Source of the DNA: Calendula officinalis | Taxonomy: Eukaryota > Streptophyta > Magnoliopsida > Asterales > Asteraceae | Direction: 5' to 3' | Assembly (NCBI GenBank): GCA_963853835.1 | Contig: OY970826.1 | Coordinates: 2,526,001 to 2,590,000, forward strand | Length of the DNA: 64,000 bases | Part shown: piece after piece, positions 11,203-23,866 of the stretch | Layout: each line of letters begins with the position of its first letter | Position numbering within the stretch: position 1 is the first letter of the stretch | Program-made: the position numbers and the translations under genes | Notes under the pieces: generated by a model | Told to the model about the DNA's origin: nothing | What the model saw: the letters and a program-made list of their open reading frames with translations, nothing else | Databases searched by the model: none

Positions 11203-11790
11203 ATACATCAATACCCCATCCACCTCCGGTGGCCGGAGACGGCGGCCGGCAGCGGACAGCGGCCGAAGGTGGCGGCCGGCGGTGGTCAGTGATGGTGACC
11301 GGAGGTGGTGGTCGTGACTTGAAACAGATGTAGTTGAAACACACGTGTTTTACCATTTGAAACACATATGCTTCGTAGTTTGTATGCTCTTCTGTGTTTT
11401 ATAAACTCATGTTTTTAGTGAAACACATGTGTTTCGTGACTTGATACACATGTGTTTGAAACACATGAGCTTCGTATGTTGTATGCTCTGCTGTGTTTTA
11501 GAAACTCATGTTTTTAGTGAAACACATGTGCTTCGAACTAACATGCTCGTTTGTATTTTGGAACACCTGCGTTTTAGTGAATCACATGTGTTTCAATACA
11601 TCAATACCACCACCACCCCCATTACCACCAGCACCTTTACTGTCAGCCACCACCGCCGCAGCCGGCCACCGGCGGCGGACGGCGGCGTCCGGCGGATGGC
11701 GGTCGGAGGTGGCGGCTGGCGGTGGTCGGTGGTGGTGACCGGCGATGGGTGGTCATGACTTGAAACACATGTGACTTGAAACACATGTGA
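11203..11790. repeat. GC-rich locally duplicated block with palindromic 'aacacatgtgtt' repeats
   Basis: The phrase atacatcaatacc occurs at 11203 and 11596. Each is followed by a CGGC/GGTGG-rich stretch ending 'ggtggtggtcgtgacttgaa' (to 11325) or 'gggtggtcatgacttgaaac' (to 11770), an offset of 393-441 bp. Between them lie three related units of about 60 bp. These contain 'gaaacacatgtgcttcg', 'tgtatgctctgctgtgtttt' and 'aaactcatgtttttagtg'. The open frames here are low-complexity (Pro/Gly/Arg-rich) and are not called as genes. Confidence 0.7.
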
Positions 11791-12372
11791 TTTGATTTTG
11801 CTTATTTTGATCCAATGATTAGGATTTATTCTTTAGGACTTTAAAATTTTAGTGGACCTAAACAACTCTATATTATAATACCTTATATTTGCTACTTCAG
11901 AGTTTCTACTATCCTAAACTCAATTAACTAATAGTTCTTTTTTACAATTCATTCATTTAATTCTCTTCAAAATCGATTAAACTGTTTGTCCTTCGGTGTA
12001 ACTTGTATAGAATTGATGTAAACGAATTAAATTTGGTATTAGTTATCAGCTGACGTTAGTTCAGAGCTTACTGTGATTATTAAATTGATATGTGTCATTA
12101 AAAGAAGTAGCACAATAGTTTTTTGACATCTGGTAAACAAGTTCTAGATGTTTTCAGAAAACTATTGAAGATTGAAGAAAGACTTTCCCAGTTCTTGTGG
12201 AGATATTTGTAACAAAAAATTAAAAGATTATTTTCAGGGCTTTAGTTAAGAATTATTTTGTAAGTTGTAACTAAATATACAAATAACCAATCAAATTCAA
12301 AGTTATGTTCATTCTTAATGTAAGCAAAGACTGTTCTTAATACAAATTAAAATATTTTCGATAATCATAATC
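11791..12372. other. Intergenic sequence before the retrotransposon
   Basis: No gene or RNA was recognised. This is the left flank of the Tat retrotransposon insertion. Confidence 0.3.
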
Positions 12373-12377
12373 CTTAG

Positions 12378-12891
12378 TGTTGCTTCCTGTATTCGCACCC
12401 TCCGAATGGATAAGCGTGCTGCAATCAGAGAGCAGATCTACGTCAAGTGACCACCGGGATGAAATCCCGGGCGGACCCTCCGAAGATTAAGTCAGTACGT
12501 ATATAGACGTGAGGTCGTGACGAGTATAATAAATGCTATGTGTAATAAATGCGAGGAAGAGATGGAATGCCCGTTCTTACCAGAGTGAAGCCGTATTTAT
12601 GGACGGACGGGAAAAAGGCGGGAAGAACGGGTTCTTCCTTCGGTCCGGCGCATCCCGCGGTCCATTGGATATTAGGCTCAGACGGATGCCTTTATCCATC
12701 GTGTCGGAGGGTGTTCCTCTGCAGGAGCCGTCTTCGGGCTCCGTTCGCATTAAATGCGTTCCCTGAAATCCGATCGATGCAGTTTATCGTATGTGGGTAA
12801 TCCTTCTTGTTTTGTCTCTTTGTTCGAATTGACTCTGACCACGTCAGTTCGCCATATTGGTCCGGTCGCAGGATGCCACTATGGCTCATTA
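12378..12891 (-). repeat. 3' LTR of the Tat element
   Basis: The LTR begins tgttgcttcctgtattcgca on the plus strand and ends ...ggctcatta. It matches 31062-31575 along its whole length. Identity stops exactly after 'catta' on one side and at 'tgttgc' on the other. Read in element sense the LTR is TA...CA. Confidence 0.93.
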
Positions 12892-13082
12892 AGTCCCCCA
12901 AGTTAGTAGTGGATCATAATGCGTATATTGATTTGTACTAACTTGACTTGCTTCGTCTTTTAGCGCCTTTTCATTCGATCCGTCCGGTTTCCTTCCTTTT
13001 CTTCGAAAAGTTACCGTTGGGCCCTGAGTTGACATCTGACCGTTGGGCGTCGTTTTAATTCTACGCCCTTTGGTTTCTTTTC

Positions 13083-13100
13083 GCCGCTTATATATTGTTT
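13083..13100 (+). promoter_or_regulatory. TATA-like box of the antisense ORF
   Basis: A clear tatatat at 13089-13095 within GC-richer sequence lies about 120 bp before the ATG of the antisense ORF at 13210. It would drive plus-strand transcription, opposite to the element's own gag-pol. Confidence 0.45.
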
Positions 13101-13209
13101 GAAAACGTAACTTCCTTCTTTACTTCCTCTCCTTGTAACTTCCTATCGTTATTTTCGCAAACCCCCCAATATTCCCCTAATCTTTTTTCTTGATTCTTCG
13201 TCGATTATC

Positions 13210-15783
13210 ATGAGGAAAGATAAGTCTAAGATTGAGAAAATTACCCGCGAAAAAAGGACGGCGTTGAATACCTTCAGCACCCTTTCCCCTGCAGATATCC
13301 CCAAAATTATCAACGAATTTCACATTGATCCTCGCTACGTCATCTGACTGCCTGGAGAGACGGATACCGTCGTTTCTCCTCCTGAAGGATTCGAACCGGT
13401 GTACCTGCACTATCTGCATGGCGGCCTACGTTTCCCTATTGACGATTTCGTTCTCTCAGTGCTTCAAGATCTTGAAATTCATGTCGTTCAACTCGTTCCC
13501 AACTCTTTACTTAAGATCCTTGGATTCATTATGCTTTGTCGTGCACTCGGAATCCCCTTATCCACGAGGTTGTTCCGCTATTTCTATATTATCACCGGTC
13601 GTTGTGACTGGGCTGTTTTTACCCTTCGCCCCGGGCAAAGCGAGCGTATTTCTGGTTTGAGGGATTCTATACATGATTGGAAGTACAAAAGTTTTTTTAT
13701 GTTAGCCGTTCTACTTTTCGAGATGTTGATTTGCCCCGAGGGAAGGTTACCGGAAGGCCCTTCGATCCTCTTCCGGACCTGTCTGCTGATGAGACCGAGC
13801 ATGTTCGCCGACTGTCTCGGTACACCATGGAATAGGAGGATCCGGATGAGGTGCTCCTTGGGATGGCCGATCTGAGTCCGTACTATCTCTCCAAAGGGAT
13901 TCGTCCAGTATGGAAGATAGACGGGAAAGCTATACCGTTATTGCATCGTTTGCTAAAGAATTACCCTTCGGAGGGGGTCATATCGGTAGAGGATGGTAGC
14001 GTGGTTCCCTTTGTAGCCCCTCCTGAAGAAGCTCTTAGCTCTGAAGGGACCCCCGAACATGAGGGAGGTATCCATCGCTCTCCCGTCAGCCGAAGTATGG
14101 AAGTTGTTTCTCCGATCAATCTTGATTCACCCAAAGCTGATGAGTTTACAACAGAAGATACCATGATTCCAGATTCTCAATCCGAGCTGTCGAGACCTCC
14201 CAAACTTCGATCTATTGGAACTCTTGCCCCTTGGGAGGCGGACAAAGGCACCCGCCGAAGGAAGAAAAGGGATGAGTCTGCTTATCTTCCCAAGAAACGT
14301 CCGAGGATTCCACAAGGGGGTATGTCATCGTTGCCTTTTCTACCGTTCGCGCACATCTTATTTATTTATTTGCTTACTATTTTTTTTATATATGACCCCT
14401 CCTGGAGTGCAGGTTTGTTAGAGCGTTCTGCGGCCTTGGAAACTACCACTTCTAGTCTTCTAATGTCAGCAACACTTGAATCTGCACCTGTAACTGTTCC
14501 TGTTATCACCACCGCCCATGCTCCTGTTATTACCACCGAACCTCCTATTCTGGCTCCCTCCGTTACGTCCGGAGCGTCCTGGAGGCTGCCCGCTGTGTCT
14601 CTGGGTACTTCGGCCGTCGCAATGTTTAGCAGCCGTTTATTCAGTGGAGGAAAGCAAACGTCCTCACCCGTCCTGAGTTCACATTCTACTCGTTCTGCAA
14701 AAAGTCAATCATCCCCTCCCGCTTCAGGTATGACCTGCACATGCGTCATTTTATGTATTCTTTTCTTTTGTGTATGTACGAATATTTGGTCATTTGTTCT
14801 TCCGTTTGTCGTTTGCAGAAAGCATGGCTGTTTGTACTCAACCCCCCACTACAGTGGTTTCAACGAAGGCACAGGTTCCGGACCCGGTAAATGTGATGAT
14901 TCAAACTCCAACTGTTGCCACCACTAGCGTTGTTGCGATCACCCGTTCTGAATCTCTGCTTGTTGAAACGGCTGCCGTGGGCCCTGATGATGAAGCCATT
15001 CTGAAAGCTAAAGCTGGCCTTCTGGGCACCATTGAGCTTTTAAACGAGTTACAGACTCAACGAGTCCGTCAAGAGCAGGTGTTTCGCAAACAGCATGCAG
15101 AATTTAATCAAATATTGAAACTGATGGAGAATATGAAGAGCTTGCATGAGAAGGAGAAGTTGGAAAAGGCTACGTTGGTTGAGTCCATGAAAAGATTGTC
15201 AGATTCCCACGAGACCTTCCGGTATGCTGCCGAGACGAAAGATAATCAAATTGCAGATCTCCATGACCAACTGAAGTCCACTGGTGCTCGTATTGCTGAA
15301 CTTGAAGCCTCTTTGGTTGAAAAAGACTCGCAGGTGCAGGAGGTGGTTCGCCATAATGCGGAAGTGGTGATGGGCAGTGATTTGCTGAGAAAAGGAGTGG
15401 AAGAGGGTCATGAAACTGTATGTTGGTTGATGCAGAGTGGCATTCCTGGAATTGTGCAAATATTTCTTTCTTCTCCCGAGTTTGTCTATCGAAACTCTTC
15501 CTTACAGGAAGAGAGTTTGAAATTGGGACGGTATCAGGGTTGCACCGATACTCGAGATGCCTATCCTGACTTACTTGGTTCTCTCAAGCTGATTCATGAA
15601 TATCCAGAAGCCGAAGCTGCCATGATGAGCCATTTCAGTGAATTGGTCACCCCTAGCTATGATCTTGTTCGCTCCTTCCGGAGTGGCGAGGTTAGTTTGA
15701 ACGAATTGAAAGAGCTTGTGTCACAGCTGCCCACTGGTACTGAGGGTACTGGAGAGAGTTCTATCCGGGGGGATAATCCATGA
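13210..15783 (+). pseudogene. Antisense ORF of the Tat element ('putative gypsy type transposon' family), decayed
   Basis: The reading frame starts at ATG 13210 and ends at TGA 15781-15783. Its first third (about 13350-13720) matches the plant 'Transposase_28 / putative gypsy type transposon' domain: YLHYLHGGLRFPIDDFV, IMLCRALGIPLSTRLFRYF. The C-terminal third is a long coiled coil (about 15000-15400). Two introns are predicted at 14320-14412 and 14728-14818. Both have gtatg-type donors and tgcag acceptors, and splicing the second is needed to stay in frame. Breaks: an in-frame TGA at 13345-13347, a one-base frameshift in the T run 13692-13698, and TAG at 13833-13835. The role of this antisense protein is not known. 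Despite the family name it is not a proven transposase. Confidence 0.8.
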
Positions 15784-16303
15784 CCTTAGCTTCTTTGTAA
15801 TTGTACTTGAATTTAATTAGCCGTTATCCGACCTCTTTTGTGTAATCGTACAATTTTCTTTCGTGTTATGTAACCGTATCTTTTGACTATGTATCGAATG
15901 CTTTTGTGTTTTAGCTTTATGTTTTCTAATTGTTATGGTTTTATTATCAAGAAGGCGTCCCTTGTTGATTAAAAACACTTCGTTGTAATTCACCCTTACA
16001 GATCCGGTTTATCGTCCGGATTCGGCCCTGCTCCCTCCTTCCGGCAAAGGAACAAACCGATTCATAGCTATGAATACTTCGTTATATTTACTAACTTTCT
16101 GCAAGTTATTCGTTTAATTTTGTTTCTTCTTAAAAGAAGAATGATAATATATCGATCACGCATTTAACAAAACATCCTGCCTCGGCGGATTTCATTAATT
16201 ATACGATTCGTCGATTACAAAATGACGCCTTCATAGCGAAAGGAAAATACATTAAACAAAGTACATAACGCTAAAAATGAAATTTACGCAGGTTCCGCAT
16301 ATT
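15784..16303. other. Non-coding part of the Tat element between antisense ORF and pol
   Basis: No open frame of note. It separates the convergent 3' ends of the plus-strand antisense ORF and the minus-strand gag-pol. Confidence 0.6.
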
Positions 16304-19300
16304 CTAGGTTCGCGGAACCAACGATCCGTCCATCATTTCTAGGACATAGGAACCGTTTCGTCTGGCTTCCTTTATCCGGTATGGCCCTTCCCAATTGGGG
16401 CATAGTTTTCCTGGCTTGTAATGAAGGCTCGCTTCATTCTTTCGCAGGACCAGGTCTCCAACCTTGCATGCTGTTCCTCTTACTTTCTTGTTGTAATACC
16501 CTTCTGTGAGTAACTTGTATGCCGCTTGTCGACAGGCTGCGACCTCGCGTTGTTCGTCCACGAGGTCAAGATTATGTCTGAGGGCCTCCTCATTTTTTTC
16601 TAAACGGAAACTTTTCACACGAAAGGATGCCAACATGACCTCTAATGGTATGACCGCTTCAGACCCGTATACCAAACTGAATGGGGTTTCCTTAGTTGCA
16701 CTCCGGGCCGTAGTTCGATACGCCCACAGGACACTTTGCAATCCATCGACCCATCCTCCCTGCATCCTGCTTAGCCTGGTTTTGATCCCTTTGACGATCG
16801 TCTGGTTCGTGACCTCTGTTAGCCCGTTGGCTTGTGGGTGCGCGACAGAGGTGAAGTTTTGATGTATGCTAAGTTTTGCGCACCATGCTTTGAATGGGTT
16901 ATGAGCAAGTTGTTTCACATTATCACTGAAAATGGTGTGAGGCAAACCGAAACGACATACGATTTGTCTCCACACGAATTTTACTATATTTGCTCCTGAG
17001 ATGCACGCCAAAGCCTCGGCCTCCACCCATTTGGTGAAGTAGTCCACCGCCACTACCAGGAACTGTACTCCTCCGGGACCTTTTGGGAATGGACCCACTA
17101 TGTTTATGCCCCATTGGCAGAATGGCCAGGGACTTGTGATGCTTGTAAGATTGACGGGTGCCGTGTTCGGCACATTGGAGTACGCCTGGCATTTCTGGCA
17201 TTTCTTCACATAACTTTGAACGTCAGCAGACATATTTGGCCAAAAGTATCCGGTTCGAAATAGTTTCTGAGTGAGCCCCCTAGAACCGGAATGCGCTCCG
17301 CACAACCCTTCATGCACCTCCTCCGCCGTTCGCAGGGCTTCGGTCTCGTCCAGACACCTTAACCAGGGTCTAGAAAATCCCTTCCTATATAGGATTCCGT
17401 CTTTCAACATATACTTGCTTGCACCCATCCTTATTTTCCTCCTTTCTGCCTGGTCGTCTGGCAGGCTTCCGTCCTGCGCATACTGAAGGATGGGGAACAT
17501 CCAAGAATTCTGCCTTTGTCCGACGTCCATGGTTTCCTCTATGACTTCTTCGATGCTTCTTTTTGGCAATATCTCTACCAACACCTTCTTTGTTAAATGA
17601 CAAAACAACATCGAAGCTAACTTGCTAAGAGCGTCCGCTTCTTTGTTCTTCGTCCTCGAAATTTGTGTTATTTCGAATTCGTCGAACCCTCCAATCGCTC
17701 CTTTGGTTCTTATCAAGTACTTTTTTATGTGTGCCTCTCTGGATTCATAAGTTCCTTTTATCTGATTCACTACTAACATGGAATCTGCAAATGCCCTGAT
17801 CCTTTTAATCCCCAAGCTTTTAGCCAAGCTTAGACCGGCCAACAAAGCCTCGTACTCTGCTTCATTGTTCGAGCACTTGAAGTCGAATCGCAGAGCGTAC
17901 GTCACCCTTTCTTCATTCGGTCCTGTTAGGACTATTCCTGCACCGCATCCTTCCACCCCGGCAGCTCCGTCTGTAAACATTTGCCATTCGGTTCTGCGGA
18001 CGGAGATTCCTTTGTCTTCTTCTACCGTGCATACACTATCTTTCTCGGGCATTTCTACCAGAAAGTCTGCCAATACTTGAGCCTTGATGCTTTGTCTTGG
18101 TCGAAAAGATATGTCGTGTTCCCCGAGCTCTATTGCCCATTTAGCCATCCGCCCTGAACGTTCCGGTTGCAAAAGGATGTTTTTGATAGGTTGATTGGTT
18201 AGAACGGTTATCTGATGAGCTTGAAAATACCTCTTCAACTTTCTTACAGAATATACGAGTGCTAATATAAGTTTTTCGACTTCAGAATAGTTCAATTCCG
18301 CACCTTGTAGCGTCATGCTTACGAAGTAAACAGGGACCCGCTTCTTTTCCCTTTCTGCTATGAGGACTGAGCTGATAGCTTCGGTATTGGTAGATAAGTA
18401 CATGACCAATGCCTCTCCCTTCACCGGACTGGCCATAGTGGGGATGGTCCTTAGGTGTCTTTTAAGTGCGACGAAAGCCTTTTTGGCTTCATCCGTCCAT
18501 TCCACCACACCTTTCTTTGTGCACCCATGCAATGCTTTGAAGAAAGGAATGGATTTCTCTGCTGATTTGGCCAGATACCGGCCTAACGCTGCTAACTTTC
18601 CATTGAGGCTCTGTACGTCTTTCACCGTTCGAGGTGTTTCCATTTTGAGTAAACTTTCCACCTTTTCCGGATTAGCTTGAATTCCGGACCGGGTCACCAC
18701 ATGCCCCAAGAACTTTCCCTGAGCTACTCCGAAGGAGCATTTCTTAGGGTTCAGTTTCATGTTAATCCTTTGTAATTGTAGCAAAGTTTCTTCAATGTCG
18801 ACTATCAAATCTTCGTCCGTCTTGCTTTTGAGGATCATGTCATCCACATATACTTCTAGGTTTCGACCAATCTGCTTGCGGAATGCTTTGTCTACGAGAC
18901 GTTGGTACGTGGCTCCCGCATTACGGAGCCCGAACGGCATTTTAACATAACAGAAAGTTCCTCTTTCCGTATGAAATGAAGTTTTCTCTTCATCTTCCTT
19001 GGCCATCTGTACCTGATGGTATCCCTTGTATGCATCCAAAAATGACTTCCACCTGTATCCCCCCAATGCTTCTATTTTTTGTTCTATCTCCGGAAGGGGA
19101 TAACTGTCTTTTGGACATGCCTTATTCAGATCTTTAAAATCGACGCACATACGCATCGACCCGTCACCTTTCTTTACCAACACTGGGTTAGCAATCCATT
19201 CGGGGTATTGTGCACTCCGTAACACCCCTGCAGATACCAGATCGCTAACCTCTTTGTTTACCACCTCGTTTCTTTCTTTTGCCATGACCCGCTTCGACTG

Positions 19301-21358
19301 CTTGACGGGACGGAAAGTTGGATTCTCATTTAAACGGTGTTCCGACACCTCCCTCGAGACACCTGTCATGTCACTAGGCTCCCAGGCGAATACCTTTTTA
19401 TGCTTCTTTAATAGGGCTTCTAATTTTCCCCTTAATTCTTTTGGCAGACTTCCCCCAATTCGAACTGTCGTCTCCGGATGCTCTTGGTTAATTACCACCT
19501 GTACCTCTTCTGCCTCCGTCCAACCATCCTGATACACTGCGCTACTGCATTCGGATGTGGGCATCATCATCCCCCGAATGGTAATGACCCCGTATTCAGA
19601 AGGGAATTTGAGGGCTCCATGTATAGTTGACTGGATGGCTTGCAGCTGCCACAGTCCGGTTCTTCCTAATATGGCATTGTACCTTGACGGTGCGTCGACC
19701 ACAATGAATTCTGTCACTATCGTTCGGCTATGGTTCGTGCTCTCGTCCGCTAGGACTAGCGGTAAGTGTATCTTTCCTCTGGGGAGCACATACTGTCCTG
19801 AAAACCCGATGACCGGAGCCTTGGACGGCTCTAAGAAAGCTTGTACTTCGCTAGGAAATTTTTCGAAACAGTGGCAATACATTATGTTTGCGGAACTCCC
19901 GGTGTCTACGTATATGCGCCGGACCACTACTCTAGCTATTGCTCCGGATATGACCAAAGGCTCCGTTCCTACATAACCTTCCGGAGAAGGTTCGTTATCT
20001 CCGAATGTTATCTCCGGATCTCTTTTTTTCTTTCGGGATGAGCAGAGTGCGAGATTTCCTTTCGGAGAATTTTCCTCCAACACAAAAATCTCTGTATCAT
20101 AGACCACGGCTTTATTCTTTGTCGGCGGACCATTCTTCGGAGCCTCCGGCTTCGGCCTCCCCTGTGCTTCCTTATCTCTCTTGAAACTTTCGCATGCTGC
20201 CGTCGCATGACCCATGATTTTATGGAACTCACAGTAAGCGTTTGGGTCTCGAGGGTATCGGTTTCGGAGTGGCCTTCCTTCTCCCGGCTCTCTTGCTTCA
20301 CCGGTCGAAAATACCTCCGGGCGATAAGGTTCATACCTGTTGTTCTGAAATCGACCCCCGCTTCCCCTTCCCTTAAAAGAAGGTCTGTGTGAGTAACTGG
20401 GACCGCTCATAATTCTTCCCCGCTCATTCGCACGCTGCGAGCCGCTTGCGGAGCCTCCTTTCTTTTCTTGAGCCTCGAAACGTAGCTTTTCCGTACTCTC
20501 CTCCTCTTGCTTTAACACTTTATTAACCATGCGGATCATGTCGTCCGCTTTGCAGAAATCTCTTTTTGGCAGTTCTCTGAAAAGTTCTCCTTCTCTCAAC
20601 CCGTATGTGAAGGCTGCAATTATGAGCGAATCCCCCCTGACCGGCATCTTACGACTCTGCTCATTGAAACGTTTGAAATACGATTTGTTTGATTCTCCTT
20701 CCCGTTGTCGGCACGCCATGATGGATTGCGATTTCTGTTGATATTTTTTCTGTTGTATGAAGCTATGACTAAATTGAGCAACCAGTTCCTCAAAACTAGA
20801 TATGCTCTTCTGTGGGAGACTGGACAACCAATAACGGGCTGATCCTTCCAACGTACCGGCAAAATATAGGCACCATAACCTGAGCTCCATCGGAATCATT
20901 CGGACAGCCCACCGAAAGCTGGCTACATAATCATCTGGATCACCCGTACCATCATATGCCTTGACGCGAGGTCCCTTGAGCCCCCCCGGGATGAGCGCCT
21001 GATTGATTTCGTCTGTGAACGGGGATCTAAAATTCTTTCCTCCGGACACTCTCCAAGCCCGCAGCGTCCTTCTCTCCTCTGTCTCCAGACGAGTTTCTTC
21101 TCGGGCAACCTCACGATAAATCGGTTGAGGTTGGGCTCGGGGTGGTTCCTCCACGTATACGTCTTCAGCCGGCTCGCTTTCATCACTGGAATAAGTCAGG
21201 GCCTTTCCTACTCCAGACCTCTCTTTCCCCACTTTTCGCGTACTCTTTTCTATCTCCCTCATTTTCATAAACTTTCGGAAGAGCTCGAATTCTTTCAGTT
21301 CTTCTGGTGTTGGGTCTCCCTTGCCTTCTCCTCCGGGAGGGGGGCACGTCATTACACT
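16304..21358 (-). pseudogene. Gag-pol polyprotein of the Tat element, main part
   Basis: One open frame of nearly 1685 codons remains on the minus strand. In order: retrotransposon Gag (about residues 130-240), a CX2HX4HX4C knuckle-like YCEFHKIMGHATAAC, aspartic protease with VDTGSSANI, reverse transcriptase with YVDDMILKS, a degenerate RNase H, a second RNase H (FTDGAAGVEGCGAGIVL ... NNEAEYEALLAGL) and integrase with an HHCC finger. The family's first integrase catalytic Asp (in MDIVGPFP) is Asn here (codon 17104-17102), and the usual SDNGTQ reads SDNVKQ. The frame ends in TAG at 16306-16304 where the family normally has Trp in RTWN. The true N-terminus is not here: it is at 30921-31031, cut off by the nested element. 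Confidence 0.9.
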
Positions 21359-21363
21359 CAACG
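21359..21363. repeat. Target duplication of the nested chromovirus (left)
   Basis: caacg immediately precedes the left LTR and is repeated at 30921-30925 immediately after the right LTR. Confidence 0.95.
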
Positions 21364-23666
21364 TGTAACATCCCGAGACCCGACCTATTATATTTTATTA
21401 CTTTTGGTAAGTAATATCTTATTGTTTAATATTTTATTATTTTATATGATTTTATTTGATTTAGTTGAATTAATTGTATTTTTAACCATGGGGTTAAAAA
21501 TTAGTAAAACTGAGATATTTAAATGTTAAAATGATTTTTACATATTTGGGTTCATTTCTGAACCGGGGTTCTGAAAATATCTTCGTTGTTAAAATTGGAG
21601 TTAGTTAGGTCTAATTAAATTATCTGCGAACCTAATATCCTGTACTGTGTTTAAATGAAAATATCTGTGTTTGGGGGTGGGGGTACGTGTTATGTGTAGG
21701 GGCAGATGTCATTTGCTCTTTTCTTCCCTCTTGTTCCTTTCCCAGCCACGACACAAACACACACACAACACACACTCTTGGAGTTTTCTTGCAAAATTGA
21801 AGAATTGGTGCTAAAATCCTTTGATTTCTGCTGTAATTTCGTGATTAGAAGCAAGATTAAGTAAGTTTCCTTCCTTCTTTAGCTAGGGTTTCATGTTCTT
21901 GATGTAGGGATGAACTAGGGTTCTTGAGCTAGTGGGTTTTCATGAAGTTCTTGTTGAATCTTGATGGAAATTTGAAATTGATGCATGATTTGGTGTCTAT
22001 TTGAGTTCTTGCAAGTATTGTATGAATTGTTGTTAGTTATAGCTCATTTGGTGAAGCTTTCATAAAGCTCCATCAATGGTGGATTTAGGAAGAAGATGGT
22101 GTTTTTCCCTAAATTGATGAATTGTGTATTTTGATGTTCTTAATGATTGTGTTAGGTTAATTATGTATGTTAAATGATGATTGTTAGTTATGAAGAATTT
22201 CTAGTTGCTTGTTTTGAAAATGCATTGGTGTTGGTAGTGTTTGGCTAAGATGGAAATTTAGTCATAACTAGTTAAATTGTAGATTGTTGACTTTGGTCAA
22301 ACCTGGGAATTGACTTTTAGTCTTGTATGGCTTGTAAACTTTAATTATCAATTTCATGTTAGAAATGTATTAGTTGAATGAATTGTAAGCTCAAGTGTGT
22401 TGGTTTCGTGTCTTGACCTGTTTGGTTGCTTAATTGTGCAATTGACTTAAGTAAAGTCAAAATTGGTAACACTTGCAATTGGATGCAAGAAGTATGTTGG
22501 TTATGTAATTTTGATGTTGATCATGTAGTCTAACTCATTGGATAATGTTGTGTGAATGCCCGACTCATGGTTCTTGTTTTGACCCGTTTGGGCCTAAGGT
22601 GCAATTTGGCCAATTGGCATAATGAATTGACTTGATGAACTATTAGACTTTAGTATTGGTTATATGTACAATTGCAAGTAATTGGTTGTAAGATATTGTT
22701 GCAAGATTTGACCTTAAGCTTGTATTATTTATTAAACATTTGGTGATTTCGGGTAACTAATTCGGTATTCATTTTGTACAGGAAAAGGGAAGGAGCCTCA
22801 GTGATATAAGATCATTGAGCTCGGCACGAATAAGGAAGCTAAGGTGAGTGGACTTAACCTTCTTTCTTGTGTGATGTACAAAATTAGGGAATGGTAGAGT
22901 TTTGAGAAAAGTGCAGGAATTTGGTATCTGAGGGAGTTCGCGTCGCGAACTTGTGGTCGCGATCGCGAACTCGAGTCGGAGAAATTGGGGTCTGGTCGTG
23001 ATGTAGTTCCCGAATCGTGAACTTCGTCAGGAACAGATTTCTTGGGTGCAATTCTTTTTACAAGTTTATTCTTGGTCTAGTGGTTAATGGTAGTATGTGC
23101 ACATGTTTTTAGAGGTTAGCTATGGTGGTTTTCGGCTACGCTTCGTTACTCTTGGCGGGGGCGATCGGACTCCTTCGTATTCGTTATGTAAGGAGGGATC
23201 ACCGTGCCTCTAGTAAAGAAGCCATCGGTTGACTGTTGTTGGCCGACAACAGTTGAAGGTCCTCGCCCGACCGCCGATCCTCTTTTAACGTCCAATTGCT
23301 TGTGGAAGTTTGGACGGGTTTCCCTATTGATTTCTTTCGATTTTCTAATTTGTTGTGGTTATGAAAATTGACGTTTATTTCTATTCACTTAGCTTTGTGC
23401 TAATCCCTCATTCGTTGACTCTTTTCAGGTTGTGGTTTTAGCTTGACAAGAGTCGGGTTTTGGAAGTCTGACCGCACTCTGATTTTGTATACCGGGTCGA
23501 GCCTGTTTTAGTAACACCTTAAAATGTTTTAAATATTTGGTTAATATGTAAAGTTTTTATGTTGTGTAATAATTTAGGATTTATAGTTTCTTAAATCGCT
23601 TCCGTATGCTTAATTTTAATTTTAAAAAAAAAATTAAAAAAAATGGCTCTAGATTGTGGTGTTACA
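21364..23666 (+). repeat. 5' LTR of the chromovirus
   Basis: 2303 bp, nearly identical to 28586-30920. It contains a GC-rich patch of 'ttcgcg-cgcgaac' palindromes near 22935-23030, where it is 37 bp shorter than the other LTR. It ends ...tgtggtgttaca, followed by att and the primer site. Confidence 0.95.
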
Positions 23667-23669
23667 ATT

Positions 23670-23681
23670 TGGTATCAGAGC
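23670..23681 (+). other. Primer binding site, initiator tRNA-Met
   Basis: TGGTATCAGAGC, three bases after the 5' LTR. It is the standard 12-base complement to the 3' end of plant initiator tRNA-Met, used to prime minus-strand DNA synthesis. Confidence 0.92.
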
Positions 23682-23866
23682 CTAGGTTTGGCGATGGTTG
23701 CACATTTAGGTGTACCATTCCCAAATCTTGGCTCGAGTTGGTCAAACTTCCATAATATTGGGAGTGGATTAGTCGAGTGAATATGAATTGTGTGTTAATA
23801 GTAGTTAGTAGATAGGTACTAACGATTTAAACTAATAGTTCGTGAGATGTTGTGTTTGTTACAGAT

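Noticed and set aside
11183..11784. Pro/Gly/Arg-rich open frames on both strands
   Set aside because: They arise from the GC-rich triplet-like repeat block. They overlap on both strands, lack any domain, and lie inside a duplicated repeat.
12533..12901. Open frames of 69-83 codons in the Tat LTR, and the same in the other LTR
   Set aside because: They lie inside a non-coding LTR; the duplicates at 31217-31484 are simply the second LTR.
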